Assembly: GCA_032173965.1 (NCBI GenBank)
Contig: CM063290.1
Location: 4,477,501-4,541,500, forward strand
Reading direction: 5' to 3'
DNA from: Sitta carolinensis
Taxonomy: Eukaryota; Chordata; Aves; Passeriformes; Sittidae
DNA: 64,000 nt
Shown here: positions 52,047 to 64,000 of the stretch, piece by piece
How the letters are laid out: every line of letters begins with the position of its first letter
Numbering within the stretch: position 1 is the first letter of the stretch
Notes under the pieces: generated by a model
Told to the model about the DNA's origin: nothing
The model's database searches: none
What the model saw: the letters and a program-made list of their open reading frames with translations, nothing else
Made by a program: the position numbers and the translations under genes

Positions 52047-55000
52047 GAGCAGGACCAAGCAACAGGACACCTACAGCAGCACCTCATCCCACGCTGCGCC
52101 ACCTCCATTCTGGGGACACCCCGGGTTTGCCTTCCAGCACACAGGCACGTTTGCTTTACACAATAAAGCAACCAAAAGGCTCCAGCTCTGCCTTTCTTTG
52201 ACAGAAAGGCAGCCAGAGAACTGCCCTCTCCCACGAGCCTGGTGCTCAGCCTATGAGATAATACAAGCTGGCCTTTTCTTTGCAGCTGTATTGTTTTAGT
52301 GCTTGGAAAATAGCATCAGGCTGAGCAATGAGTCATCTGTCACTAGATGGGGTTAAAGTAATTTCCGTTTTCTGTTGCCATGGGGAAATCAACGTCCTAA
52401 GATTTGTCCTTTCTCCCACTCAAACACGTGGGAGTAGAAAGCCTGAAACCCAGCAGGACTAAACATTTTTTTTAATTATTTTTAATTTTTTTTTGTCCCC
52501 TTATAAACAAACTTCCCTCCGTGGCCTTGCAGCTGTCAGTCTGTTCCCGGAATCGCCTGGTTAACAATGTCATTCCCCTTGGATTGCAAAAAATCCAGAA
52601 GCAGAGTTAAGTAAATATTTGACATTCATATAGGAGTTGCTTCATGTTATCATTTGAAGAGTCTCTTTTTCTTGAAAGTTTTACATGTGCATTCGAGGCA
52701 GAATTATAAACTCAATATTATCCAAATAAAGTTGAAACTTTGAAGGAAAAGTAAATTAAAGTAGCCACTTCCCCAGCATATAGTGTCAGGATATAGCAAC
52801 TAACAGAAACAGGAAAGAGGAAATTGCAGTAAATACCATTTAAAAACCTTGCTAATGTATAGTTTATATGAGTAGCAGCACAGCAACATCTAGTGTTGAT
52901 CAGGAATATAGCTGGAAGTTATCTCATGTTTTGTTAACGTATTTCGAAGAAATTGTTTCCTGGACCATGACACCTCTGCCCAGCCTGAGCTCCTTCTCCC
53001 CTGTGTTCTGCTGGCACTGCCTGGGTTAGCTCTGCAGAAGTGCAGTCACCTGGGAATGCTGCCAGTCTGCCTGGATTATCAGGAGAACCACCGGGCTTCT
53101 ACTTAGGCACCAACTCAATAAAGCTACAGATTTAAATGTCATTCAGTGCAACCATGGACAAAACTTTTTAACATTTGAACTGAAATTAAGAAAGTGATTC
53201 CAACCTCAGAGCTGATCCCTTTACCAGTAAACGCTGCTGTCAAACTGGCAGAGCACTCAAAGTTATTCCTTTCCCTAGAAATGAGTGTGCAAAAAAAGTG
53301 GTGTCTTAGAGTAGGCCGTGCTTTCACCCTCCTGTATTTCCCCACAAATGCAGGGATTACTTTATTATGCACAGTTTAAGGCAATCTGTATTAAAAAAAA
53401 AAAATAAAAATTTGATTGAGGTGCATATCTCATGCAGGCACCTCTTTTTATTTAAAAGACACCTGAGGCTCAAAGTAAAGTTCTTGTTACTTAGCTCTTC
53501 CGTAGGTATGTTATGGATGAGCTTTCATTTATTTTTGATTACTTAAATTTAACTAAAATAATCAAGTCTAACTTAACATTAATTTACTATTTTTAGTCTA
53601 ATTTTTAATGACTTTGTTAAACTCTCACAGATTTGTTTTTTCATATAAGCAAACCATTACATCAGGATTCACTGTGGACTATTTAAATGAAATAATTTGC
53701 CTAATTAGATTACAGCTCCTACTACATGAAGTTTGCTTCATCTTCAGTAAGAAAACGTCCTTTAGGCTTTCTCAAACAAAACAAAATTAATGACTGGCTG
53801 CTTTCCAAGTCCAGCTGTCTTGCAACCCCCTGTGAACAGATTTTTTGCCACATTTCAGTTTATTACATGATTTAATTAGCGTGACTGTGTAGGTGCATGG
53901 AATTCACTGGAGGAGAGGAAAAAATACAAGTGTACAAAATTCTTTTATATAATTTGCTATGGGAACGTGATTATTACAGAGACCTGGATCACTCTCTGGA
54001 TTCTTTTCAGCAGAATTTTGGGAGTGAGCATTTAGACAAGGAAAAAGAAAAGACATTCAAGTCTATCACAGAGAACGGGGCCAAGAGCAGGAAAGTCTGA
54101 CTACCACCTGACTTTTGTGGCTCAGAAATACAATCACAATGTAAAAAGGTATTAATTCTATACTCACATTTTCTGCTTTTGCCTCAAGAAAAAACAATTC
54201 AGACGAATTCAATGCCTGACTGGAAGTGAGGACTTCAATCTTGTCGGCTGTGCTGCGAGGCTCATTCAAAATCAGGATGAAATACAGCCTTATAATTAAT
54301 AGCAAGAAAATACAGATTCTTACCCACTCTGGCCCTGAAAAAGGCATCAGGGTGTCTATTGGAAACACGCAGCCAGACCAGAGATCAGAGCTCTGCTTCA
54401 TGTTATTAAGACATTCACACCACCCTAACAAAATTAAATGGGCAGCTCGGTAACATGAAGCGGGATCAGACTCTCTTTTCTTCCTCCTGCATGCATGAAA
54501 TGACATTTTAAAGTGATGTGTGATCTTTCAGAGCCTGTAAAGGGGTCAGGCACCAAGAGCATCTGGCATGCTGATCCTCTCATTCAGGGGCATGAAGTCA
54601 TCCTCCAAGCTGCATTGCTGAGTCAAGAATGTGCAATTTTCTACATGTCACTTTACTGACTTGCACACTGAAAAGACATTAATATTAATTTTGTTGAAGA
54701 TCAGGTGCATTTAAGAAAATTGTGAGCCCTGCTAATTGTGTTTTAATTTAACTAGAAATAAAACAGTCCTTGGTAAAGAGGGCTGGTATTATTTGAACAA
54801 GCACAGCCCGCTGCACTCCACCATAAATCAGCTCAGTGCTGGATTCCTCCTGACGGGGTCAATCTGCTACAAAGATACCTTCAGAATTGTGAGCTTAATT
54901 ACAAAATTCCTGCTAAATTTGCCACCCTGCCTTCCCCAGCATGCAGAAGGGGACATTGTCATCTCAGCAGCCTGAGGTGCCTCCACTGTGCACACAGGCT

Positions 55001-55937
55001 TGGCCTGAAGCACAATCATCCCATTCCAGTCTGCTTTAGGAGAAACAGGATACACTCTGGGGCATGTGGCTGTGCCCAGAGTCACCCTGGCTGATGGCAG
55101 CATCCAGCTGCAGCTGACAGGTCTGAAATGAGTTTGAGGATAGGATTGCAGATGATAAAGTACACAATTGCTTTGGCTCTTGCAATCAAAATGTTTGCTG
55201 TGGCAGGTAAGGAGGCACTGTGCTCCAGCAATGGGAAGTGCCTTGCTCTAATCCCTCTAAAACAAAAGGCCTTTCCTCACTGCACCCAGGAACAGAGTGA
55301 CCTCCCACCTTCCAAGTATCTCTCAAGGGTCTCAGAGCCCTTTTCTTCATATTTGGGTTAACAGAAGGCACCAAGAGTGTTAGTTGCACGATTCATTTGA
55401 TTTCAAACTGCCAGCTAGAGCCTATTCCCTCTAAGTCAACTCCTTAAACACACACCACACCAATAATAACTGTCCCAGGGGAAGGTGGTCCCGTGCAGGA
55501 GGACACATCCCTGTGCTGCAGAGGCTGGAGTCATGCAGGCTGTGATGGGCAGAGCAGTGCTGGGAATGACCACCTCAGCTGCTGTCTGCACTGGAAGCAG
55601 CCTCTGCTCTTGGGGAGGCAGGTTAAAGAGCAGTTCAGAAATCACAGGCTGGGTTTGCTGCAGCTGAAAGGGAAGAGCAGCACATTTGGGAAAAAACACA
55701 ACCAAAACAAACATTCCTGGGGGTGAAGGAGCCTTATTTACCAGAGTGTAAAACCTTCTGTTTCTGTAGGAACATCTCAAGACAAACAGAATAGTGCTTG
55801 TGGTGCCAGGTAAACAGCTCTCACATGCCATGGCTACGGTCTCTAAGGAGCTGCTGTTTATTATGAGCCATCCCTGCCTCGGCGTTAGTGACAAGCCCTC
55901 CCTGCAAATCCAGCAGGGAGAGGCTCACAAGGAAGGG

Positions 55938-56095
55938 AAGAGCTTGTACAGAGTTTTCAGAGGGATACTTATTACCTTTGGGATTATAAGCCTTTCTTTT
56001 TCCCCCTGGATTTTTGCCTTTTCCCCTGTGTTTTTTTATATAAGCTCTGGTTCTTTGGATGGAGTCTCACCAGACCCATTTAGAATGGACCTCTG
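55938..56095 (+). pseudogene. TMEM212: TMEM212 exon 1 remnant (frameshift and stop)
   Basis: Read from 55938, the frame gives KSLYRVFRGILITFGIISLS and FSPWIFAFSPVF, a hydrophobic helix like TM1 of TMEM212. After the TATATA at about 56037-56042 the homologous sequence continues two bases out of frame as YKLWFFGWSLTRPI, then a TAG where a Trp is expected, then NGPL before a CTG|GTAGGC donor. An in-frame ATG exists upstream at 55863 but would add 24 unrelated residues. Confidence 0.6.
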
Positions 56096-57238
56096 GTAGG
56101 CAGAACAAAAGTGTTATCAAAGGAAAGATGTTAGCTATGCTACAGAGGCATTAAAAAGTCAACTATATCTGAATTATTTATTTCCTAGTTTCTGTGAACT
56201 ATATTTAAACAGAGAAATGCTTGGAATTACATGAAGCTAAAGCAAGAGGCTCCCTAGAGGCTCTTGATAAGATTTAAATTTGCAGTAAATATTGGCATAT
56301 TGATGACCTGCTGATTTTTAATTTCTCTTCTCAGAGAACTCCCAAACTTTCTCTGTTACCCTGATTTGGATTGTTAAAAGGGTATAAATGTAAATCAGGA
56401 TCCCCCAGGTTGTGCTGTTTGTTAACGTGATAATCGTTTAGGGCTTTTCTTTGGTCCTTTGCCCAAGTTTTTGCATTTCCAAAGGGTTGCTTTAAGTGAT
56501 GCAGTGAGACAAGCACAACAAGCTTTAAGGAGTGAAAGCTCAGGTAGGGCACACGGCTGGGAAATCCTCATCCTCCTCACTGAGGGTACAACATACACCC
56601 GGTGCCTCCTCCTGGAAACTGGCTCTTTGCCCAGCATAAAGCTGACAAGGTTTTTGGGCGAGGCCCCAGAGCTGCAGGAGTTCAGAGGAGCTGGTGGCCC
56701 TGGGGCAGCAGGGGAAGCCCTGAGGAAGCAGAGTCAAAGTGGGGATGAAGGAAGGGTGTACCTTATCCCCCACACCCCAGCAGCTGGAGAAAGATCCCCA
56801 GGGGAATCCTAATCTTGCTTTTGCAGGGGACTTGATGTAATTCTTGTGATTTCAATGCAGTGATGTAGCCAGGAGGTTTTATACTCATGGATTCCCACAA
56901 CCTAACTGGTAAGCCTTGATGGAGTTCATTCTTTTCTTTTTAATCACAAAGGACAAAGAAAAGTTTTTCTCGTGGCACTGCCACTTCTGTTGTCCTCGTA
57001 CCAAGGAGATGACTGCAGTACTTTATGTCTTCCCTACCCTTCCATCAACCTTGGGATGTTTATTTTTCTTCAAACATAGCTGTTTGCAGCATGCTAACAA
57101 GAACTGAAGATCTTTTAACACTGCTATTTGTTTACTGAAGACATCAAAGCCTTTTTTTCCACGAGCCTCCTTTGAGCCGGTACAATCTGCAAACAGCCGT
57201 GCAACACCGAGGTGTGTTTTGTGCCGCCAAAATAAAAC

Positions 57239-57252
57239 CACAGTGCACTGTG
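57239..57252. repeat. Perfect 14-bp palindrome
   Basis: CACAGTGCACTGTG equals its own reverse complement. It stands alone, with no paired copy seen. Confidence 0.9.
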
Positions 57253-58311
57253 AAGATACAGGTATTTTCTTATCCCAGCTTCTAAATTTAGCCCTGCTTC
57301 ATCCCTCATTCCTCAGCTCCTCAGACTGTTTGTCCCCAACCCAGAGCCCTGGAGTTCCAGCAGACTTTCCTGCTGCCTTCCAGTTGGGTGGAGGGACACA
57401 GCTGCCAGCGTGGACAGTGGCAGGGATAGCAGCTAATCTAAAACAAATATTTTGCAACGTCTCTGAGCAGAAGCATTTCCCTGTTTCACTTTGATGGCCA
57501 AGATGCTAACGGGAAGCAGCAGTCCATTATTTAGTGTTAGGTCCTGTCAGCTTTCAGTTCAGACACAGCCTGTGGGTGCTGGGAAATACACAGTGCAGGA
57601 AATGACAGATGTTGGCAGCAAAATAAATAACAAGAGCTGCTGAAAATAAAGTCCTAAGAAATGCTGGTGTATCCTTTTTATGGATTTCCTAGATACATCG
57701 AGGCTATTTTAAGGCAGATTGAACTCCCACTCCTTACAGTGTAAACAGGATTATTCCCTCTGTGGGACATATGGCAGCCTAAACGTCATCATTTGTGCAT
57801 CACTGGTATTCCCAGTCATGTTTCAAGTTTTGCCTCGCCCTGAATGTGTATCCCAGCATTCAGAGCCTCCCAGCAGCATTCAGGGAGAGTTCAGCAGTGC
57901 CAGTACATCCCAGAAAACATCTCCATGGAGGACAACCTAAAGCCTGGCCATGGAGAAGGACATAGTGAGTGGAACTAAGAGCTCAGCTCCCTTAGTTCAG
58001 CCGTGGCATGGACAGCTGGAAGAAAAGGGCAGCAAAGGAAGAAGATGGGACAAAGTCTGACCTATGGGGGTTTTATTCCATAATGAAGTAACTCACCCTG
58101 AGATGCATTGGCTGAAGACAGAGCAGGCAAAGATCCAAGGTTTTCCAGGAATGGGGAAGTGTGATGGGCAAGGTCAGTGAGGGTGAGGCAAAGTCCAGGT
58201 CATGAGAAGCTCCGGCTGTAGTGGTTGGGAAGGGATTGTGTTCTAGGGGCATTTACCAGGAATGTGCAACTTACTTTTTATTCATCAGCTATGGGTGTCA
58301 CTCACCCCGTC

Positions 58312-58386
58312 ACAGGGAGACATCCTGCATGGCCTGGTGCTGGTGACAGCTTTGGAGACCTGCTGCAAGGAGGAGACACCCAAAGG
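58312..58386 (+). pseudogene. TMEM212: Possible TMEM212 exon 2 remnant
   Basis: After a GTCACAG acceptor the frame reads GDILHGLVLVTALETCCKEE. This aligns loosely with the second membrane helix and the charged loop of TMEM212. The donor would be AAAG|GTGAGG, which gives the wrong phase for the next exon. The match is weak and may be chance. Confidence 0.28.
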
Positions 58387-61264
58387 TGAGGCTGGGTGGC
58401 AATGGACATGCCTTCAACAGGTTTTAATCCTGAAAACTTGAAAAGGAGATATAAGAGGAAAGCAGTACAGACTTCTCTCCATCCACTGTCTTTAAATCAG
58501 GCAAGCAGTGCTGGTACAAGAGGGTGAGAGTGTGTGGGACATGACAGTTTTGTCCGCTTCCCTTGACCCTGGGTGCTGTGAAACTCAGGTATAAAATGTG
58601 GCTCTGCAGGGCAGGGCTCAGCCTCCCAGAGATGTGGGAGAAGAGGATAAACTGTTCCCCCATAGGGTCCCCATGGAGTTGGGAACAGGGACCAGGCCCC
58701 CTTGGTGACTCAGCTGGGCTGCCCCTCCAGCCCCAGCACTCAGGTGTATCCTGCAGAGCACTTTCAGAGTATTGCCTTCAGAAATAAAAAAAGAATTGTA
58801 GACTCTTAAATAGTTTTAAGCACATCCAACTTTGGGATAGAGTGTAAAATTTCTTGCCAGAAAAATTTAAAACAAACTGGAAACTGATCATCTACTCATT
58901 TAAATGATGTGCCTGGAGCTAAACCAGCAAGACTGAATGATCTCTGCACTGCTTTCATCTTCCTTCAACTTTTCCTTTGTTCCATCAGCCACATTGTGTT
59001 AAGTGTAAATTGAAGGGCTCTTTGCTGGAAAAGCAGATTGTGTAAAGGGCTTGGCCCTCATCTTATAATTCAGCTTCAGTATTACAATTACTCTTAATAG
59101 CACTCTTGTTTTCTTGTATTATTTATCCTGGCTAGAACCCTCTAGGATCCCCTGAAGGGATTTTTTTTTTTTCTGGTGGATTTAGCCAACATCCACTCAT
59201 GAATCCAGATGTTTCTGCTTTTATCCACGGGAATTTAATGATATGGACATGCCAAGATCATAACTTCAGGCTCAGCCTCAAGACAAGTATTTTTCAAATT
59301 CCCTAAATCAAAAAATGGAAAGTGCCACAACCTCCCCCCTGGGTCCTACTGCATTTTAGCATGCCAGAATGGAAAACAACCGCAGGACAATGCTGCTCAA
59401 TGTTCTGTTGGTACAGTCTCCTACACTGAACCAGAAATCTCAGCCCAGATTGTGCTGTTCTCTGTGCTCTCGGCCACAGACTTTGCCTTGAGCACAAATT
59501 CAGCTCTTCTTCCCCTTCACCAGCCCTAAGACAGGAGCACAGACACACGTGGGTCCAAGATGCTTACACTGGGAAACAGATTCCACCCCACCAGGCAGAG
59601 CCAGTGCTGCTGTATTTCAATGAACACGTGCCTGTGTCACAGATACTCTCCCCAGACAAAACTGGGTCTGAAGTAAGGAAAGGGATGAAACATGCCCTGC
59701 CCTGATGGAGACCTGTGAACAACACAGTGTCTGCTGAGCCTTTGCAGCACTCAGGAGAAATAACCAACCCCAAACTCCTTGTCCAGAGTGAAAAATGCAG
59801 CATAAAGCAGAAATTGAAAGAATCCTAATAACCCTCCTTCTCCTCTGCCTGGGGTTTCCTTCAGGCACTCCTGTTTGTGGCATCCTGAATTTCTTTCCTG
59901 CTCCCTGTTTGTCAGCATGAGAATCAAGGTTGGTGTGTGGTGATGGTCAGTGCCAGCATGGTGGTGTGGAGGGTGTCCTGTAAAGGATGGCCATGTCTTC
60001 CCAAGTGCCCTGGGGTTCCCTAGGGTCAGGAGACTCAGGAGCATGGAATAGCAAAGGCAGGAGATGCACAGAACAGTTCTCAGTGGCCTTTTGGCAGCCA
60101 ACACTGAACACCTTCTGTGACCACGTGGTGCACAGTGAGGACGCAGTGTCATGCCTGAGTCCACAAAAAGTGAATTTTAGCCTTTCCTCCAAGACCCTCC
60201 AGGTTGGCTTTGAGTGCTCACCAGCAGAACCATGGTCCTCCCTTTGCTGTGCACAATCCAATCCCTTTTAAAGCCCTGTCTTTAGGGAGGAACACAGAAC
60301 AGTCATCCCAGCCTGGAGATGGGAGCCCCTCCTGCTCTAGCACAGCAGCCAGTTACTGCCTGCTCTCACAGCTTTAGTTTTCTACCTGCAGAGCTGCTGG
60401 ATCAAAGAAAATTTAAATTATTCCTAAAAGCTCTTCTAAGGCTTCCCCCAACATAGAAAAGCCTCTCAGCTGGCACAAAGAGTGGAATTGGCTCCATAGC
60501 AAACCCCTCCAGGGCAGGGATGTGCTGGGACAAGGAGGAGGCACAAGAGCCAGGAAGTTGAGCACCCAGCAAAGCTTTTCACCCACCTACCTCAGAGCTG
60601 AGCTCAGCCACGCCAAAATCTGCTGAGGGCAGGGTAGGTGGTGCCATCAGGCAGCGGGACAAGTCCAGGAGTTGATAGGGTGTCACATGCAGGAGGCAGG
60701 AAGGGAGCAGCAGCATCAACCCGGATGATGCATTTGAAAAGAAAACCACTTTTCTTGTTAATATTGTGGGTCACATGTGCTGTGCAGGGCTCACTGAGGG
60801 TGCATGTTAAATGTGCCACCAGAACAGTCAGTCTCTCACTTCCTACCACATCTTCTGTTTTATAACAAGGAATTTTTTTTGTGGTCAACTAGGCAATTTA
60901 AATTTTAAAGGCCACCCATTGTCCTTAAACACTATATGACAAATTGTATACCTGTTCCAACTTATTCTTCTGGTATTCTTAGTTAAATATGGTTTCAATG
61001 ACTTGGTCTTCCTTGTGAAAAAAAAAAAAAAATCCATTTTTCTTTAATAAGTTCATGACATTCAAACTACTAATTTTCCTTACCATCACATCCTTTTTTT
61101 GGACACAGAATAAAGGATATTAAATATATTTTTTAAAAGAGGGCTTATCCAAGTTGAAAATGAAGAAATACAAAAATACTCTTTAAAGAGTTTGTTTTTT
61201 TCTTTAAATAAATAATCACTCAGCAGGTCATAAAAGTGATAAAATGCTTTTGTCTCCATTTCAG

Positions 61265-61480
61265 TGGGAAGCCACTTTTGCCTTTAACATCCTGAGCATC
61301 ATGGGAGCCTCAGTGCAATTTGCTCCTTCTGTTACTTCCCTGCTCCTTGGCCCATCCTGCTACTGCTCCCTGGTTGGGATCAGCCACCTAGGTTACAGTC
61401 CCATTCCTTTTTCCCTGCACTGGCTTCCCAAACCTCTGCAAACACTCATCATGGTGGCACCCCCTCACCCAGGGACCCAG
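61265..61480 (+). pseudogene. TMEM212: TMEM212 exon 3 remnant, best-preserved part
   Basis: After a TCTCCATTTCAG acceptor the frame opens with WEATFAFNILSIMGASVQFA, then LLLGPSCYCSLVG and HLGYS, and later MVAPPH. This matches the third membrane segment and extracellular loop of TMEM212, including the LSIMG and LLGP-CY blocks. The frame hits TGA at 61484, whereas the fourth helix homology resumes in another frame. Confidence 0.78.
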
Positions 61481-61482
61481 GT

Positions 61483-61570
61483 TTGAGTTTGGCTGTGTTC
61501 TTTACAGCTTTGGGTTTTGTGAGGCTGCTCCAATTTGGACATTTAAAGATAAGACTCAGACAGGGTCGGG
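61483..61570 (+). pseudogene. TMEM212: TMEM212 last helix, out of frame
   Basis: Frame 61483 reads LSLAVFFTALGFVRLL, similar in pattern and several identities to the fourth membrane helix of TMEM212. It is two bases out of phase with the preceding segment, and a stretch of the loop before it seems deleted. Confidence 0.5.
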
Positions 61571-64000
61571 AAGGTGGATCAGGAGGGTGGCATTGCCAGG
61601 CAAGGACAGGTCCTGAATGCACTCACACTGGGATCAGAAGCACCCCTGAAGCCATGTGGTTCATTACATTAGATCATCTTAGGAACCTTTAATTTCAGCC
61701 CCATTACACCTTTTGCATGTGTAGCCTGGGCCTCTGAATTGAAAGGCTTGGCAGGACTGTATGGAAATTATACGGTTGGCTTTTGACATTACAGAAAGCA
61801 GAACCTGAAGATTTGCCTTTCTGCTCCTCCTTGTGACTGTCAACATTGCTGTGCCAGTAACACCTGGAGCCATCAAAACCTGCACAGACCTAGCTCTGAG
61901 ACTAACACAGATCTGATCTCAACACAAACAGCAGGAGAGGTGTGAGAAATAACCACCATTCAGCATGTGGCATCTCTGCTCCAGGCAGAGCCTTAGGCAG
62001 GAGCACCTTGACAGTGAAGGATGAGAGGTGAGGGCAGGAGGAGAAATGGATCTCTGAGTGACCAGAGCAGAGCCAGAGCCCAGCACCACACCCCCAAGCA
62101 GCTCTGGCATGAGGCATGGCATTGATTTCCAGCCCTGACGTTCCTCCAGTCCACTCACCTTGGAGGCCTTGCTGCTGGTTCAGACCTTTACACATTTTGC
62201 TGTGCTGAGGGAAATCTCACCTTCTGTGCATGCCACCCCTTGGGGGTTTTCTTCTCTTTAACCTCTGGTTGGAGTCTTTCTGGAAACCCCCAAAATAAGT
62301 GTTTCCATGACAACCATCCAGCCATGGACTCCTCTGGGACACCTGAAGAATCAAAACACTGCCAGTGCTTTCTCCTGCTCCAGCATCACAGCCCATGGTG
62401 CCACAGCCATGTCCTCTCCCTCCTCTCATGCTGCAGTGGCTGCAAAGTGCTTTGGGCAGAGCTCTGCCTGCTCTGGCATCCCTGTCACAAGGATGGTGCT
62501 GACAAATCACACTGCACAAGGCATGTAGGGGCAGATATTGGACCACAGACCCAGCTTGTGGGGGAGAAAGGCCAGCAGGGTCTGAAGTCTAAAGGACTGG
62601 ACAGCTGTTGCATTTTATAATCCCCTAAACTTGTTAATCAGGTTCATAATTTTCATGGCCTCTTTGGTATTTTATAGGGGGTATGAAGGGATCCTTTATA
62701 CAGTTCCTGCTTTGCTCCCAACACATAACATTTCTCCTGCCTACATTGAGCAAAGCTCTGGAACTGCTGGACCTGATGGTCCTGTCCCAGCAGAGCACCC
62801 TGGGACCCCCCAATCCCCAGAGCATCCCCCTCTGCCCCCCGAGCAGGGCAGGGGACCAGCCCTCTGCAGAATCAGGCCCTGCTGACCCAAGTGTTTTCTC
62901 CCAGCACCTTTCCCAGAGACTGACTCCAGCTGAGTGCCCCATTGATCCAGCACTCCTGAGGCAGTTCCAAACCCTCATCCCTTCCCTGCAGCACTCTGTC
63001 TGCCCTCAGACCAGGATTTATGAGGCCAGTCCATGGATGTGGCTGCAAGAGGAGCCCAAAAGCTTTTGCTGCAATGCCACAAGCAGCACAAAACCAGCAA
63101 AGTGCTCTTTGCATACCTGATCCTCACTGAAGGGTTTGAGCAGGACACTTGCCCGGAGAGCAGGCTCTGGAGTGGGACCCAAGGAGGCAGCAGGGATGTG
63201 TGCCAGCCTGACAATGGGGTTTCATTTAACAAGCACAGATTTAAGTGTGGAAATCAAATCTGAAACAGTCGTGGCCAGCATTGTCTGCATTCTTGGAGGG
63301 GCACTGAAGGAGCAGAAAGAAAGGAACCGAGACACTGGCCCAGACATGCTCCAGCTGTCTGTGACTACCTCTTCCCTCCTCCACTGAATGTAACTATTCA
63401 GCTTGTTTTCATTTCATTATTGGATGTTATTTTTGCAACCTGGGAAAAGAATAGAAAAATGGAGGGGGGAAAAAACATCCTTCAAATGCTTTTGAGTTTA
63501 TTTTTAAGAACTAGACCATTTCTTTCCTATCAGAGATAAGTACAGACTTTTAAGAGTGCACAGGGCCTGGGGTATTATTAGTTAAGCATTTGTTTCTCAA
63601 ATAAGATCCTTTATCTCAGAGGCAGCAGCACTTGTATTGCTGTGGTTATTCGTGTAAGTCTCACTCATTTAACACTGAGAAACATGCAATTAAATAGCCA
63701 TATAAACACCCCCAGGCTGAGCAACAGCTGCCCACAGGTAACCTTCAGCTTCATGCACTCACTTGCCAAATGCTTCAGCTCTAGCCCTGAAAATCCTCAC
63801 CTGCATGGGAGAGCAGGGCAGGCCCTTTTCTCCATCACTGTGGGCACAGCTCAAATCAATATTTTAATGAGTTGGTTTAAAGCCTGATGCTGCAGAGCCC
63901 TGTAACACAAGTGCTGCCCTACTCACCTCCTTCTCTTTATTGCCTTCCTCCCAGCAAGACAGGTTATCCATCTTCAATGGTCAGAATAATTCCCACACAA
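61571..64000. other. Unannotated sequence at right edge
   Basis: No exon, repeat family or RNA gene was recognised. A 46-nt splice-flanked interval at 62159-62204 on the minus strand was considered and set aside. FNDC3B, the next gene in the human order, was not detected. Confidence 0.5.

Larger units (their letters stand above)
34151..55937. other. Gene-poor intergenic region between PLD1 and TMEM212
   Basis: About 22 kb holds CR1 fragments, homopolymer and dinucleotide runs, two ZNF143/THAP11-type motifs and a GATA-motif cluster, each listed separately. I recognise no protein-coding exon. The longest open frames (37323-38096 and 46402-46887) have no domain resemblance and no matching splice structure. 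Confidence 0.55.
56096..61264. other. Intronic sequence of the TMEM212 remnant
   Basis: This stretch contains a perfect 14-bp palindrome at 57239-57252, a T12 run near 59160 and an A14 run near 61018. No mobile element or other gene was recognised. Confidence 0.5.
55938..61570 (+). pseudogene. TMEM212: TMEM212 remnant, probably a decayed unitary pseudogene
   Basis: TMEM212 is a small four-pass membrane protein of unknown biochemical role, reported mainly in ciliated tissues (family knowledge, from memory). Seen here: a first exon like the N-terminal two membrane segments (55938-56095), a doubtful second exon (58312-58386) and a clear third exon (61265-61570). Lesions are a missing ATG at the expected first codon (GGG instead), a 2-nt insertion near 56037-56042, a Trp-to-TAG change at 56081-56083, and a frameshift near 61480. 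The head-to-head position relative to PLD1 matches the human order. I infer loss of function. An alternative is an unusually diverged gene combined with assembly indels. Confidence 0.62.

Noticed and set aside
54066..54506. A 146-codon minus-strand open frame with a hydrophobic stretch
   Set aside because: The hydrophobic run comes from AT-rich codons, and I see no family match or supporting exon structure.
58289..58386. A longer version of the possible TMEM212 exon 2, starting after TTATTCATCAG
   Set aside because: The acceptor is good, but the extra residues (LWVSLTPSQ) do not fit the family, and the donor phase still fails. Only the shorter segment was kept, at low confidence.
62159..62204. 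A 46-nt interval on the minus strand flanked by a perfect donor (AAG|GTGAGT) and a fair acceptor
   Set aside because: It is isolated, short and lacks a partner exon. Splice-like pairs of this quality occur by chance in tens of kilobases.

Overview
The window is nuclear vertebrate DNA, most likely from a songbird. Genes are split into short exons with consensus GT/AG splice sites. The recognisable repeats are avian CR1 LINE 3' ends and one LTR of a type I know from passerine endogenous retroviruses. There is one strong CpG island, and no bacterial features (operons, Shine-Dalgarno sites, CRISPR, IS elements).

Left part (about 1-16,441, minus strand): the 5' half of the coding region of phospholipase D1 (PLD1). 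Eleven consecutive coding exons can be read and phased by eye, from the start codon at 16,409 to an exon ending at 615. They encode about 409 residues: the N-terminal leader, the PX domain, the PH domain with the paired palmitoylation cysteines (C240/C241), and the start of the catalytic region. Both HKD catalytic motifs lie beyond the left edge. Ten of the eleven exons join cleanly. Exon 11 (2,392-2,474) is one base short (83 nt where 84 is expected), which breaks the frame at the GYFED segment.

Middle (16,442-about 34,150): a first intron of roughly 17 kb holding an LTR and a CR1 fragment, leading back to a CpG island at about 33,200-34,150. The island is the probable PLD1 promoter and non-coding first exon. 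It carries GC boxes, a triplicated 18-20 bp unit and a GC-rich minisatellite with a unit of about 17 bp.

Right part (34,150-64,000): mostly gene-poor, with CR1 fragments, long A and T homopolymers, a GATA-motif cluster and two ZNF143/THAP11-type motifs. On the plus strand at about 55,938-61,570 I recognise remains of TMEM212, a four-pass membrane protein gene that is also the neighbour of PLD1 in human. Its pieces show a missing start codon, a 2-nt frameshift, a Trp-to-stop change and a second frameshift, so it looks like a decayed unitary pseudogene. PLD1 and TMEM212 lie head to head, as in human, which supports both assignments.

I see no wholly new system. The most informative observations are the TMEM212 decay, the one-base defect in PLD1 exon 11, a 3'UTR-like segment with a polyadenylation signal inside a PLD1 intron, and the repeat-bearing CpG-island promoter. 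Gene identities rest on remembered family sequences and were not checked by any search.
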